Assembly (NCBI GenBank): GCA_965229445.1
Contig: OZ245876.1
Location: 2,790,001 to 2,854,000 of the forward strand
Origin: Owenweeksia sp965229445
GTDB taxonomy: Bacteria; Bacteroidota; Bacteroidia; Flavobacteriales; Schleiferiaceae
Direction of reading: 5' to 3'
Length of the DNA: 64,000 bases
The notes beneath the pieces were generated by a model. It searched no databases. It worked only from the letters and a program-made list of their open reading frames with translations, and was not told the DNA's origin. The position numbers and the translations under genes are program-made. Shown in pieces: positions 18,737 to 26,304 of the stretch (within the stretch, counting starts at the first letter, position 1; every line of letters begins with the position of its first letter).

Positions 18737-19426
18737 TTAGATAGACTTAGGATCAATATTTATCCCCGGACTCATAGTACTGCTGAGGCTAATGCTCTTC
18801 ATATAAGTACCTTTAGACGAGGTTGGCTTCATGCGTACCAAAGTTTTTAGCAGTTCCCCTGCATTCTCTTTGATTTTGTCAGCTTCGAAGGAAACTTTTC
18901 CCACTGAAGCATGCACGATACCATAGCGATCAACTTTAAAGTCAATCTTTCCACCTTTAACATCGGATACAGCCTTCGCTACATCCATAGTTACCGTACC
19001 GGTTTTCGGGTTAGGCATCAATCCACGGGGACCGAGAATACGACCCAGGGGACCAATCTTACCCATTACGCTAGGCATGGTTACGATTACGTCAACATCG
19101 GTCCAACCACCTTTGATCTTATCGATGTATTCATCTAATCCGGCATAATCAGCGCCGGCTGCTTTTGCTTCATCTTCTTTATCAGGAGTCACCAGGGCTA
19201 AAACCTTTACCGTTTTTCCTGTTCCATGAGGAAGGGTGACAACGCCACGTACCATTTGATTGGCTTTTCTGGGGTCAACTCCCAAACGAACTGCCAGGTC
19301 AATGGAGGCATCAAACTTTGCCGTGCTGATCTCCTTAACCAGATTACTAGCTTCATCCAGCGAATAGACCTTGTTGCGGTCCATTTTTTCAAGGGCACCT
19401 TTTCTTTTCTTACTTACTACCGCCAT
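18737..19426 (-). CDS. rplA: 50S ribosomal protein L1
   Basis: 229 residues, typical L1: TAKFDASIDLAVRLGVDPRKANQMVRGVVTLPHGTGK, GPLGRILGPRGLMPNPKTGTV, and KGTYMKSISLSSTMSPGI. It binds 23S rRNA at the mobile L1 stalk by the E site. It starts 2 bp after the rplK stop, so translation of the two is coupled. Confidence 0.98.
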   Translation of the reverse strand: MAVVSKKRKGALEKMDRNKVYSLDEASNLVKEISTAKFDASIDLAVRLGVDPRKANQMVRGVVTLPHGTGKTVKVLALVTPDKEDEAKAAGADYAGLDEYIDKIKGGWTDVDVIVTMPSVMGKIGPLGRILGPRGLMPNPKTGTVTMDVAKAVSDVKGGKIDFKVDRYGIVHASVGKVSFEADKIKENAGELLKTLVRMKPTSSKGTYMKSISLSSTMSPGINIDPKSI

Positions 19427-19428
19427 TG

Positions 19429-19881
19429 CTAATTTCTTTTGAGATTAGAAGGACCTTTACCAGTAACAGTAAGCCCCATACTGCGGGCGGTTCCTGCCAC
19501 CATCTTCATAGCAGATTCAATGGTAAATGCATTCAGATCCTGCATTTTATCCTCTGCAATAGTTTGAACCTGATCCCAGCTTACCTTTCCAACTTTTTGA
19601 AGGTTACTTTGGGGAGAGCCCTTTTTAACTTTAGCCGCTTCCATCAGTTGCACCGCAGCCGGAGGAGTTTTTATGACAAATTCAAAAGATTTGTCCATAT
19701 AAACTGTAATAATCACCGGCAGCACCTTACCCTGCTTATCCTGAGTACGAGCGTTGAACTGCTTACAGAATTCCATAATGTTCACACCCTTGGCACCCAA
19801 AGCAGGTCCTACGGGCGGTGAGGGGTTTGCGGCCCCACCTCGAACCTGAAGCTTGATTAACGCGCTTATTTCTTTAGCCAT
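19429..19881 (-). CDS. rplK: 50S ribosomal protein L11
   Basis: 150 residues with the conserved L11 blocks LQVRGGAANPSPPVGPALG-AKGVNIMEFCKQFN and IKTPPAAVQLMEAAKVKKGS, and the RNA-binding C-terminal domain ending in ARSMGLTV. It binds the GTPase-associated centre of 23S rRNA. Position directly after nusG and before rplA is the conserved order. Confidence 0.98.
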   Translation of the reverse strand: MAKEISALIKLQVRGGAANPSPPVGPALGAKGVNIMEFCKQFNARTQDKQGKVLPVIITVYMDKSFEFVIKTPPAAVQLMEAAKVKKGSPQSNLQKVGKVSWDQVQTIAEDKMQDLNAFTIESAMKMVAGTARSMGLTVTGKGPSNLKRN

Positions 19882-19914
19882 TTTTCAATTCTTATTAATA
19901 ATCTAAAACCAGTG

Positions 19915-19935
19915 CCGGAAATGGAAGCTTTCCGG
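19915..19935 (-). promoter_or_regulatory. Hairpin in the nusG-rplK gap
   Basis: Perfect 7-bp stem CCGGAAA/TTTCCGG (19915-19921 with 19929-19935) in the 76-bp gap between nusG and rplK. No U tract follows on the minus strand, so it is more likely an RNA processing or regulatory stem than a terminator. Role unproven. Confidence 0.4.
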
Positions 19936-19957
19936 GCTTTATGAACTCACAAAATTT

Positions 19958-20509
19958 TTATCCTTCTTTTTCTACTTGCATATAGCTAAGCTCCAGAGGG
20001 GTCTTTCTACCAAAAATCTTAACCATCACCTCTAACTTGCGCTTTTCTTCATTGATCTTCTCAATGGTTCCGTTAAAGCCATTAAAAGGACCATCGATAA
20101 CCTTTACCGTTTCACCCACAATGAATGGAATGTTGATTTTCTCTTCCACTTCTGAAAGTTCATCAACCTTACCGAGCATGCGGTTTACTTCTGACTGACG
20201 CAAGGGCACCGGGTCTCCACCTTTGGTTTCGCCCAGAAATCCAATAACGCCGTTAATGTTCTTAATTGCGTGAACCATTTCCCCGGTGAGGTTAGCCTCA
20301 ATCATGATATATCCGGGAAAATAATTTCTCTCCTTACTAACTTTTTTGCCATTACGGATTTGAAACACTTTCTCAGTAGGTACTAAAACCTGTCCAAAAT
20401 AGTCTTGTAATCCCTGATACTCTATTTCACTTTCGATGTAGCCCTTTACCTTGTTTTCCTGTCCGGAAATAGCACGTACTACAAACCAATGTTTATCCAT
20501 CTCACTCAT
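19958..20509 (-). CDS. nusG: Transcription termination/antitermination protein NusG
   Basis: 183 residues: NGN domain (HWFVVRAISGQENKVKGYIE, NYFPGYIMIEANLTGE, NGVIGFLGETKGGDPVPL) and a C-terminal KOW domain (VGETVKVIDGPFNGFNGTIEKINEEKRKLEV). It binds the RNA polymerase clamp and links it to Rho or the ribosome. The first Met (20509) or the internal Met three codons later could start; both leave the NGN domain whole. It follows secE by 14 bp. Confidence 0.97.
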   Translation of the reverse strand: MSEMDKHWFVVRAISGQENKVKGYIESEIEYQGLQDYFGQVLVPTEKVFQIRNGKKVSKERNYFPGYIMIEANLTGEMVHAIKNINGVIGFLGETKGGDPVPLRQSEVNRMLGKVDELSEVEEKINIPFIVGETVKVIDGPFNGFNGTIEKINEEKRKLEVMVKIFGRKTPLELSYMQVEKEG

Positions 20510-20523
20510 GCTTACTCTGCTAA

Positions 20524-20718
20524 TTATTGGAATAAGTCATAAAAGCCCTCAAGCGCCGTGCTAATAATCTTGTCCATGGCAAAAATGAGCAATGCTATCA
20601 CTATTGACGCCACCGCCACCAGCACAGTAGTGCGTTGCAGTTCTGCCCAGCTCGGCCAGGATGTCTTATGCATCAGTTCCTGATATGATTCCTGGAAATA
20701 AGATTTTACTCTACTCAT
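20524..20718 (-). CDS. secE: Preprotein translocase subunit SecE
   Basis: 64 residues starting MSRVKSYFQESYQELM, with the conserved amphipathic helix and the WPSWAELQRTTVLVAVAS motif leading into one membrane helix (about 33-55). SecE clamps SecY in the inner membrane. An in-frame start 18 bp upstream exists, but it would abut the 3' end of tRNA-Trp (20734) and adds residues foreign to the family, so 20718 is preferred. Short single-helix form, as usual outside gamma-proteobacteria. Confidence 0.95.
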   Translation of the reverse strand: MSRVKSYFQESYQELMHKTSWPSWAELQRTTVLVAVASIVIALLIFAMDKIISTALEGFYDLFQ

Positions 20719-20733
20719 TTTTCTAATGCTTTG

Positions 20734-20806
20734 CACGGGTGGTAAGAATCGAACTCACGACCTTCGGTTTTGGAGACCGCTGCTCTACCAGCTGAGCTAC
20801 ACCCGT
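20734..20806 (-). tRNA. tRNA-Trp (anticodon CCA)
   Basis: 73-nt cloverleaf. Acceptor stem ACGGGTG/CACCCGT with discriminator G, anticodon loop CTCCAAA, T-loop TTCGATT. The 3' CCA is not encoded. Located between tuf and secE, the classical position. Confidence 0.97.
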
Positions 20807-20895
20807 ATTTCCAGAATCCGCTCTATACCTAGGTTTCAGACTGTCTGAAAATCTACCGGTGGCTCTGGATTATTTACTTTCCCTTTTTATGGCAG

Positions 20896-20927
20896 AAAGG
20901 TGATCCCGGAAATCCGGGAACACCTTT
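20896..20927 (-). terminator. Strong hairpin after tuf (terminator or processing site)
   Basis: Stem AAAGGTG-A-TCCCGG/CCGGGA-A-CACCTTT (20896-20909 with 20914-20927), 13 pairs with one mismatch and a 4-nt loop, 33 bp past the tuf stop and 90 bp before tRNA-Trp. On the minus strand only TTT follows, so termination may be partial and tRNA-Trp-secE-nusG may be reached by read-through. Confidence 0.55.
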
Positions 20928-20959
20928 TTCTACCTTTATATTAATGTAAGAACTCCGTC

Positions 20960-22147
20960 TTACTCTACAATCTCAGTTACCTGACCAGCACCAACCGTTC
21001 TACCACCTTCACGGATTGCGAAGCGAAGACCTTTGTTGATTGCTACCGGCGCGATAAGGTTCACCGTAATGGAAACATTATCTCCAGGCATTACCATTTC
21101 AGTTCCGTCAGGAAGAACAATCTCCCCGGTTACGTCTGTTGTACGCAAGTAGAACTGAGGACGGTAGTTGTTATGGAATGGAGTGTGACGTCCACCTTCT
21201 TCTTTCTTAAGGATATAAACCTCAGCCTTAAACTTAGTGTGAGGAGTGATTGATCCTGGCTTGCAGATCACCATACCACGACGGATATCAGTTTTCTCAA
21301 TACCACGAAGAAGAATTCCTACATTATCACCAGCTTCTCCGCGATCAAGGATCTTACGGAACATCTCAACACCAGTGATAGTGGAGTTTAATTTCTCATC
21401 TCCAAAGCCGATGATCTCAACTGGGTCACCAGTGTTGGCAACTCCTGTTTCAATACGACCGGTAGCTACAGTACCACGACCGGTAATAGAGAAAACATCC
21501 TCAATAGGCATAAGGAATGGCTTCTCATTGTCGCGCTCTGGCTCTTCGATCCACTCGTCAACATTCTTCATCAAATCCATCACTGTGTCTACCCATTTTT
21601 GTTCACCATTAAGTGCGCCAAGAGCAGAACCCTGGATTACAGGAGTGTTGTCACCGTCGTACTCATAGAAAGAAAGAAGCTCACGAATCTCCATTTCTAC
21701 CAGTTCAAGCAATTCCTCATCATCCACCATATCCACTTTATTCATGAATACAACGATCCGTGGAATACCTACCTGGCGACCAAGAAGGATATGCTCACGA
21801 GTTTGAGGCATAGGGCCATCAGTTGCAGCCACTACAAGAATAGCTCCGTCCATTTGGGCAGCACCAGTTACCATGTTTTTTACATAGTCAGCGTGACCTG
21901 GACAGTCAACGTGTGCATAGTGACGATTTTCAGTTTCGTACTCTACGTGTGAAGTATTAATAGTAATACCACGCTCTTTCTCTTCTGGAGCGTTGTCGAT
22001 TGAATCGAATGAACGCAACTCGGAAAGACCGGCGTTGGCCAATACAGTTGTGATGGCGGCCGTCAAAGTGGTCTTACCGTGGTCAACGTGTCCGATTGTA
22101 CCAATATTCAAGTGTGGCTTGGTACGTTGGAATGTTTCTTTTGCCAT
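20960..22147 (-). CDS. tuf: Elongation factor Tu
   Basis: 395 residues, full length. GTP-binding motifs GHVDHGKT (P-loop), DCPGHADYVKNMVTGAAQMDGAILVV (G3), NKVDMVDD (G4) and QGSALGAL (G5) are intact, followed by the beta-barrel domains 2 and 3. It delivers aminoacyl-tRNA to the ribosome. It lies downstream of four tRNA genes in the same direction, the thr-tyr-gly-thr-tufB arrangement also found in E. coli. Confidence 0.99.
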   Translation of the reverse strand: MAKETFQRTKPHLNIGTIGHVDHGKTTLTAAITTVLANAGLSELRSFDSIDNAPEEKERGITINTSHVEYETENRHYAHVDCPGHADYVKNMVTGAAQMDGAILVVAATDGPMPQTREHILLGRQVGIPRIVVFMNKVDMVDDEELLELVEMEIRELLSFYEYDGDNTPVIQGSALGALNGEQKWVDTVMDLMKNVDEWIEEPERDNEKPFLMPIEDVFSITGRGTVATGRIETGVANTGDPVEIIGFGDEKLNSTITGVEMFRKILDRGEAGDNVGILLRGIEKTDIRRGMVICKPGSITPHTKFKAEVYILKKEEGGRHTPFHNNYRPQFYLRTTDVTGEIVLPDGTEMVMPGDNVSITVNLIAPVAINKGLRFAIREGGRTVGAGQVTEIVE

Positions 22148-22212
22148 GGTTTTAAACTTCTGTTTTAATTAAATCATCTATAAAAGCGAGACCACCGTGG
22201 TCTTTCACTTAG

Positions 22213-22284
22213 AGCCAATGAGGGGATTTGAACCCCTGACCTCTTCCTTACCAAGGAAACGCTCTACCCCTGAGCTACATCGGC
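22213..22284 (-). tRNA. tRNA-Thr (anticodon GGT)
   Basis: 72-nt cloverleaf with acceptor GCCGATG/CATTGGC (one G-U), discriminator T, anticodon loop TTGGTAA and T-loop TTCAAAT. No encoded CCA. 65 bp upstream of tuf. Confidence 0.97.
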
Positions 22285-22372
22285 AGTTATTCGTTAATCA
22301 GTTGATTAGCTAATTGGCAATTTGATGTAAATGCTTAACCATTCAACCAATTCTTAATCAACTAATAACTAC

Positions 22373-22698
22373 CTCTCTTTGAGCGGAATCAGGATTCCAA
22401 CCCTTTCCTACCAGCAGGCAGGCGCGACCTGGGTCGCTAATTCATGGCTAATAACCATGAGGGATGTCAAATTCCATTCTCCTCTCTTGAGCGGGAAACG
22501 GGATTCCAACCCCTGCCTACCGGCAGGCAGGCGCGACCTGGGTCGCTAATTCATGGCTAATAACCATGAGGGATGTCAAATTCCATTCTCCTCTCTTGAG
22601 CGGGAAACGGGATTCGAACCCCTGCCTACCGGCAGGCAGGCGCGACCTGGGTCGCTAATTCATGGCTAATAACCATGAGGGATGTCAAATTCCATTCT
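22373..22698 (-). repeat. Three 108/109-bp tandem repeats containing the 3' end of tRNA-Gly
   Basis: Read on the minus strand, the 109 bp that begin in the T-arm of tRNA-Gly and run past its 3' end recur three times downstream: copy C 22590-22698, copy B 22481-22589, copy A 22373-22480. Copies B and C differ by one base (T-loop TTCGAAT in C, TTGGAAT in B); copy A, furthest from the tRNA, has several more changes and a 1-bp deletion. Every copy keeps the ~23 nt of T-arm and 3' acceptor strand (ending TTTCCCGCT). It also has three inverted repeats: CATGG-N7-CCATG, GCGACC-CA-GGTCGC and GCCTGCC-N8-GGCAGGC. The block is in the tRNA-tuf transcript between tRNA-Gly and tRNA-Thr(GGT). Confidence 0.9.
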
Positions 22699-22707
22699 CC
22701 TCTCTTG

Positions 22708-22781
22708 AGCGGGAAACGGGATTCGAACCCGCGACCCTCAGCTTGGAAGGCTGATGCTCTAGCCAGCTGAGCTACTCCCGC
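22708..22781 (-). tRNA. tRNA-Gly (anticodon TCC)
   Basis: 74-nt cloverleaf with acceptor GCGGGAG/TTCCCGC (terminal G-U), anticodon loop CTTCCAA, T-arm GCGGG-TTCGAAT-CCCGT. No encoded CCA. Its 3' 23 nt are copied three times in the repeats that follow. Confidence 0.96.
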
Positions 22782-22895
22782 TTTTTTTACCCACCAAAGG
22801 CGGATTCTGGCTTTGTCTACCACAACTTTTGGTCATGGCCTACAAAAATGTCCATCTACCCTTCGGTTATGATGAACCAATTGGGAAACCAGGAT

Positions 22896-22920
22896 AAAAA
22901 CCAACAGATAAATCTGTCTG
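22896..22920 (-). repeat. Degenerate partial copy of tRNA-Tyr
   Basis: The 14-mer AAAAACCAACAGAT at 22896-22909 equals 22981-22994 inside tRNA-Tyr (variable arm and anticodon-stem strand), 85 bp away, and the following AAATCTGTCTG resembles the tRNA sequence TTACAGTCTGTC. The flank before it (GAACC...GGATAAAAA) also loosely matches the T-arm side. It looks like a decayed tandem copy of part of tRNA-Tyr. Confidence 0.5.
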
Positions 22921-22949
22921 CACCTGAGCTCCCTTTCAAAGAACTAATG

Positions 22950-23032
22950 TGGGGAGAGCAGGATTCGAACCTGCGAAGGTAAAAACCAACAGATTTACAG
23001 TCTGTCCTCGTTGGCCGCTTGAGTATCTCCCC
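22950..23032 (-). tRNA. tRNA-Tyr (anticodon GTA)
   Basis: 83-nt class II tRNA with a long variable arm (TTGGTTTTTACCTTC region), acceptor GGGGAGA/TCTCCCC, discriminator A, anticodon loop CTGTAAA. No encoded CCA. Confidence 0.96.
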
Positions 23033-23148
23033 TATTCAATGCTAATTAAGAACTACTGAAGGAATTCACCTTCGTCAGGACCATTTTCATGGCTAGCCTG
23101 ATTAAAAAAATGAGCCTTTACAGGAATAAATTCCCGTTAGCTCATCCG

Positions 23149-23222
23149 AGCCTGTGGAGGGATTCGAACCCCCGACCAGCTGATTACAAATCAGCTGCTC
23201 TGGCCAACTGAGCTACACAGGC
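23149..23222 (-). tRNA. tRNA-Thr (anticodon TGT)
   Basis: 74-nt cloverleaf, acceptor GCCTGTG/CCACAGGC side with discriminator T, anticodon loop TTTGTAA, T-loop TTCGAAT. First gene of the tRNA-tuf operon; promoter at 23273-23303. Confidence 0.96.
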
Positions 23223-23249
23223 GAATTTTAGGTACCTATATAAAAAGAA

Positions 23250-23272
23250 CAGCCCGTTTTTTAAACGGACTG
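23250..23272 (-). terminator. Terminator after hpf, lying at the start site of the tRNA operon
   Basis: Minus-strand hairpin CAGTCCGTTT-AAA-AAACGGGCTG (one G-U pair) followed by TTCTTTTT, 50 bp after the hpf stop. The tRNA promoter -7 box ends at 23273, so transcripts starting there would lack part of the left arm while hpf read-through would form the full stem. Confidence 0.65.
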
Positions 23273-23303
23273 CAAATGTATAACAAATTTGAAATGCTAC
23301 AAA
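23273..23303 (-). promoter_or_regulatory. Promoter of the tRNA-Thr/Tyr/Gly/Thr-tuf operon
   Basis: On the minus strand: -33 TTTG (23300-23303), 19-bp spacer, -7 TACATTTG (23273-23280), a full match to TTTG-N19-TAnnTTTG of Bacteroidota sigma factor. Start would fall near 23266, about 45 bp before tRNA-Thr(TGT). Confidence 0.75.
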
Positions 23304-23321
23304 CAGGCTAAATAAGATTTT

Positions 23322-23627
23322 TCAAGAGGCTATCCCCCGTACTTTTTCCTTGTATTTCCTAAGCTGACGCCGAAGGGCTTCAGCAGATAGATCAGTGGCT
23401 TCTTCAAAGCTTTTACACTGCTTCTTCACAATAAATTCATGACCCGGAACATGGACCTTTATCTCTGCTATCTTGTTTTGTTTGGTATGATTATTATCAA
23501 CCTTTAAAAACACCTCTCCATTAATAATCTTGTCGTGATACTGATTCAGTTTTTCTAATCTTCCTTCAATGAAGTTGACTAATTTTTGATCGGCGGTGAA
23601 ATTGACAGATTGAATTCGCAGATTCAT
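23322..23627 (-). CDS. hpf: Ribosome hibernation promoting factor (HPF/RaiA family)
   Basis: 101 residues, the short form. MNLRIQSVNFTADQKLVNFIEGRLEKLNQYHDKI, then EVFLKVDNN and the basic helix ADLSAEALRRQLRKYKEKV-like end, all family features. It binds the decoding centre of idle 30S subunits in stationary phase. Stands alone between xerC (265-bp gap with no other feature seen) and the tRNA operon. Confidence 0.93.
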   Translation of the reverse strand: MNLRIQSVNFTADQKLVNFIEGRLEKLNQYHDKIINGEVFLKVDNNHTKQNKIAEIKVHVPGHEFIVKKQCKSFEEATDLSAEALRRQLRKYKEKVRGIAS

Positions 23628-23892
23628 GTGCTATTTTAATTACAGCTTCCCGGCAAGCCTGGTTAGACTTCTATTTAAAGAACTTGACCTAAAACCCGGA
23701 AAGATAAAACCCCGGGCAGTTTGATTTTATTGTATCCTGTGAAGCCTTTAACTTATGACAGTAATTCCGTTAGAAGCTTCCTATATTTCCCTGTTTCAGG
23801 TCCTCAGTCGAAGGTAACAAATAAGCCATCAAAAGCCAATTGTTTTTATCTATAAGCTGCTATTATTTTCAAAGTCCGTGCGTAGAATGGCT

Positions 23893-24792
23893 TTACTGAT
23901 TGCGCGGGTGAAACTTCCCATACACCCGTTTTAACTCATCTATGGAGTTGTGGGTATATATCTGAGTGGCAGCCAGATTAGCATGTCCCAAAATCTCTTT
24001 GATTGAATTGAGATCCGCCCCGTGATTCAGCATATGAGTAGCAAAGCTATGACGCAATACATGTGGACTCTTCTTTTCCACCCCTGACACCCGATCCAAA
24101 ATATCATGGATGGTCTGATAAACTAATTTTGGATACAAGGCCTTTCCCTTTAAACTTACAAATAGTTTCTCCGTATTTTCAATTGGCCAGGAAAGCCGCT
24201 GGTTTAAATATTTCTCCAGGCTGCACCTTAATCCCTTCGTGAGGGGAATATATCTTTCCTTGTTGCGCTTTCCTGTTACCTTAAGGCGGGCCTGTTCCAA
24301 ATCCACATCACTAATGCTCAAACCAATTAACTCTGCCTGACGCATTCCGGTGTGATAGAAAGTCTGGAATATAGTTTGGGAGGTGATTCCCCAACGATCA
24401 TCATCAAATTTAATCTCATCCATGATCCGGTCTATTTCCTCTTCCGGTACCACTCTTACCAATTTTCTGGCCGCCTTGGGAGCGGTAATTCTCGCAGCTG
24501 GGTTGTCACTCACTTCACCCTGACGCAATAAGTACTTGTAAAAGCTTTTAAGGCTTGAAAGTTTACGATTTACCGATTTGGGGGACAATCCCGAATCCAT
24601 CAGGGCCAAAATCCACTCCCTAATAAAATGATGAGATACCGCGCTCCATCCCTCCGACTCTTCAGGATCTAATTCCTTATCAGAAATTAAATATTGTCGA
24701 AAACTTTGCAAATCATTTTCGTACGCCTTCAAGGTATGATCAGAATAGCGTTTCTGATATCTGAGGTGATTTGTAAAGTCAGTTATAGTCAT
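23893..24792 (-). CDS. xerC: Tyrosine recombinase XerC/XerD type
   Basis: 299 residues with a core-binding N-terminal SAM-like domain and the full catalytic set: Arg151 (HTGMRQAELIGL), Lys175, His244 and Arg247 (HVLRHSFATHML), His270 (LGHANL), Tyr279 (QIYTHNS). It resolves chromosome dimers at dif. The start codon lies directly behind the U tract of the rpsU terminator, so xerC is probably expressed by read-through or weakly. It lacks the extra helix-containing insertion that marks integron integrases, so it is not the IntI of the cassette array 26 kb away. Confidence 0.92.
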   Translation of the reverse strand: MTITDFTNHLRYQKRYSDHTLKAYENDLQSFRQYLISDKELDPEESEGWSAVSHHFIREWILALMDSGLSPKSVNRKLSSLKSFYKYLLRQGEVSDNPAARITAPKAARKLVRVVPEEEIDRIMDEIKFDDDRWGITSQTIFQTFYHTGMRQAELIGLSISDVDLEQARLKVTGKRNKERYIPLTKGLRCSLEKYLNQRLSWPIENTEKLFVSLKGKALYPKLVYQTIHDILDRVSGVEKKSPHVLRHSFATHMLNHGADLNSIKEILGHANLAATQIYTHNSIDELKRVYGKFHPRNQ

Positions 24793-24832
24793 AAAAAAAG
24801 CAAGGAGCTGTAAACTTACAACTCCTTGCTTT
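24793..24832 (-). terminator. Terminator between rpsU and xerC
   Basis: Minus-strand stem AAAGCAAGGAG/CTCCTTGCTTT (24822-24832 with 24797-24807) plus inner TGTA/TACA around a 6-nt loop, followed by a run of seven T that ends at the xerC ATG. A textbook intrinsic terminator. Confidence 0.88.
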
Positions 24833-24855
24833 AAGGAAATATTATCAGGGAAGGT

Positions 24856-25047
24856 CTATTCTTCGTCCAGCTGCTTCTGCTGAATATAAGCGGCTTTTAA
24901 CACCTCTTTACGACGTTGAATAGAAGGTTTGATGAACTGCTTACGTCCACGAATCTCACGCATGGTGCCCGTGCGGTCAAACTTACGCTTGTAACGCTTT
25001 AATGCACGTTCAATTGATTCTCCTTCCTTAACTGAAACTACCAACAT
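24856..25047 (-). CDS. rpsU: 30S ribosomal protein S21
   Basis: 63 residues: MLVVSVKEGESIERALKRYKRKFDRTG, then a highly basic C-terminal half with RGRKQFIKPSIQRR. It binds the 30S platform near the anti-Shine-Dalgarno. Promoter with perfect -33/-7 boxes lies 29 bp upstream and an intrinsic terminator 24 bp downstream, so it is mainly a single-gene unit. Confidence 0.97.
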   Translation of the reverse strand: MLVVSVKEGESIERALKRYKRKFDRTGTMREIRGRKQFIKPSIQRRKEVLKAAYIQQKQLDEE

Positions 25048-25075
25048 AGGTATCTGTATTAATTTTTTCGGGCTG

Positions 25076-25106
25076 CAAATTTAAAACTAATGTTTAATAA
25101 GTACAA
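25076..25106 (-). promoter_or_regulatory. Promoter of rpsU
   Basis: Minus strand: TTG (25104-25106), 20-bp spacer, TAAATTTG (25076-25083), a full -7 match, giving a start near 25070 and a leader of about 22 nt. Confidence 0.72.
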
Positions 25107-25117
25107 CACTATAGATT

Positions 25118-26284
25118 TTATTTCATGAGATTCTTGGAAATTACCAACTTTTGAATCTCCGAAGTTCCCTCACCAATGGTACACAGCTTTACGTCGCGAT
25201 AAAACTTTTCTACCGGAAAATCTTTGGTAAATCCGTAACCCCCAAATATTTGCACTGCTTCATTGCAAACTTTTACCGCAACTTCGGAGGCATATAATTT
25301 GGCCATGGCCGAAGGATTAGTCACCTCTTCACCTCTATTTTTAAGATTAGCTGCTTTAAAGGTCAGCAACTCCGCGGCCTCAATATCCGTGGCCATATCC
25401 GCAATCTTAAATCCAATGGCTTGAAAATTGGCAATGGGTTGACCAAACTGTTGCCTTTCCTTAGAATACTTAACCGCAGCATCCATTGCACCGTAGGCGG
25501 TGCCTAGCGATAAAGCCGCAATACTTATCCTTCCCCCATCTAAGACTTTCATCGCCTGAATAAAACCTTCTCCTTCAGAGCCAATCATATTCTCAGCCGG
25601 AATGCGACAGTCCTCAAAAATCATTTCTGCCGTTTCCGAAGCACGCATGCCTAACTTATTCTCCTTCTTGCCTCCCGAAAACCCCGATGTTCCTCGTTCC
25701 ACGATAAAGGCTGAAATACCATGACTATCCAAAAGTTCTCCTGTTCGCGCCAGCACCACGGCCACGTCTCCTGTAATGCCGTGTGTGATCCAATTCTTTG
25801 CACCATTCAATACCCAATGCTCACCATCTTTCTTAGCAGTAACCTGCATTCTCATCGCATCTGATCCGGTATTGGCCTCGGTTAAGCCCCATGCTCCTAT
25901 CCATTCAGCCGAAGCCAACTTAGGTAGGTACTTTTTTTTCTGCTCTTCATTGGCGAACTGTAAAATATGACCCGTACACAATGAATTATGAGCTGCCATG
26001 GATAAGCCAATGGAGGGATCCACTCTACTCAATTCTGTAATGGCGGTAACGTATTCGGTATATGAAAGTCCGGCACCGCCATATTCTTCCGGCACCAAAA
26101 CCCCCATTAATCCAAGTTCTCCCAATCCCTTAAACACATCAATAGGAAATGTTTGCGCTTCATCCCACTCCATAATGTTGGGTGTGATGTGTTGCGCACA
26201 GAAATCACGCACCGTCTCAGCAATCATTTTCTGTGTTTCTGTCCTTCCAAAATCCAATCCATTCATGGCTGATGTATCTGTCAT
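25118..26284 (-). CDS. Acyl-CoA dehydrogenase
   Basis: 388 residues with the three ACAD domains: N-terminal helical (ETVRDFCAQHITPN), beta domain with FAD motif WGLTEANTGSDAMRMQVTA and WITHG, and C-terminal helical domain with RQQFGQPIANFQAIGFKIADM. Catalytic Glu is present near residue 372 in LCTIGEGTSEIQ. It oxidises acyl-CoA to trans-2-enoyl-CoA, passing electrons to ETF; the substrate (short fatty or branched-chain acyl) cannot be fixed from sequence. The QIFGGYGFTKDFPVEKFYRDVK segment is typical of short-chain or isovaleryl types. It follows the helix-hairpin-helix gene by 20 bp. Confidence 0.95.
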   Translation of the reverse strand: MTDTSAMNGLDFGRTETQKMIAETVRDFCAQHITPNIMEWDEAQTFPIDVFKGLGELGLMGVLVPEEYGGAGLSYTEYVTAITELSRVDPSIGLSMAAHNSLCTGHILQFANEEQKKKYLPKLASAEWIGAWGLTEANTGSDAMRMQVTAKKDGEHWVLNGAKNWITHGITGDVAVVLARTGELLDSHGISAFIVERGTSGFSGGKKENKLGMRASETAEMIFEDCRIPAENMIGSEGEGFIQAMKVLDGGRISIAALSLGTAYGAMDAAVKYSKERQQFGQPIANFQAIGFKIADMATDIEAAELLTFKAANLKNRGEEVTNPSAMAKLYASEVAVKVCNEAVQIFGGYGFTKDFPVEKFYRDVKLCTIGEGTSEIQKLVISKNLMK

Positions 26285-26304
26285 TTCTCTTGTATTGGGT
26301 TAGC

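Noticed and set aside
22626..22823. 65-codon minus-strand reading frame across tRNA-Gly
   Set aside because: Its sequence is the translation of the tRNA and its repeats (VAQLARASAFQAEGRGFESRF is a known tRNA artefact).
23893..24792. Tyrosine recombinase as the integrase of the cassette array
   Set aside because: It has the size and sequence of XerC/XerD and lacks the extra IntI insertion near patch III. It is also 26 kb from the array and in a ribosomal-gene context.
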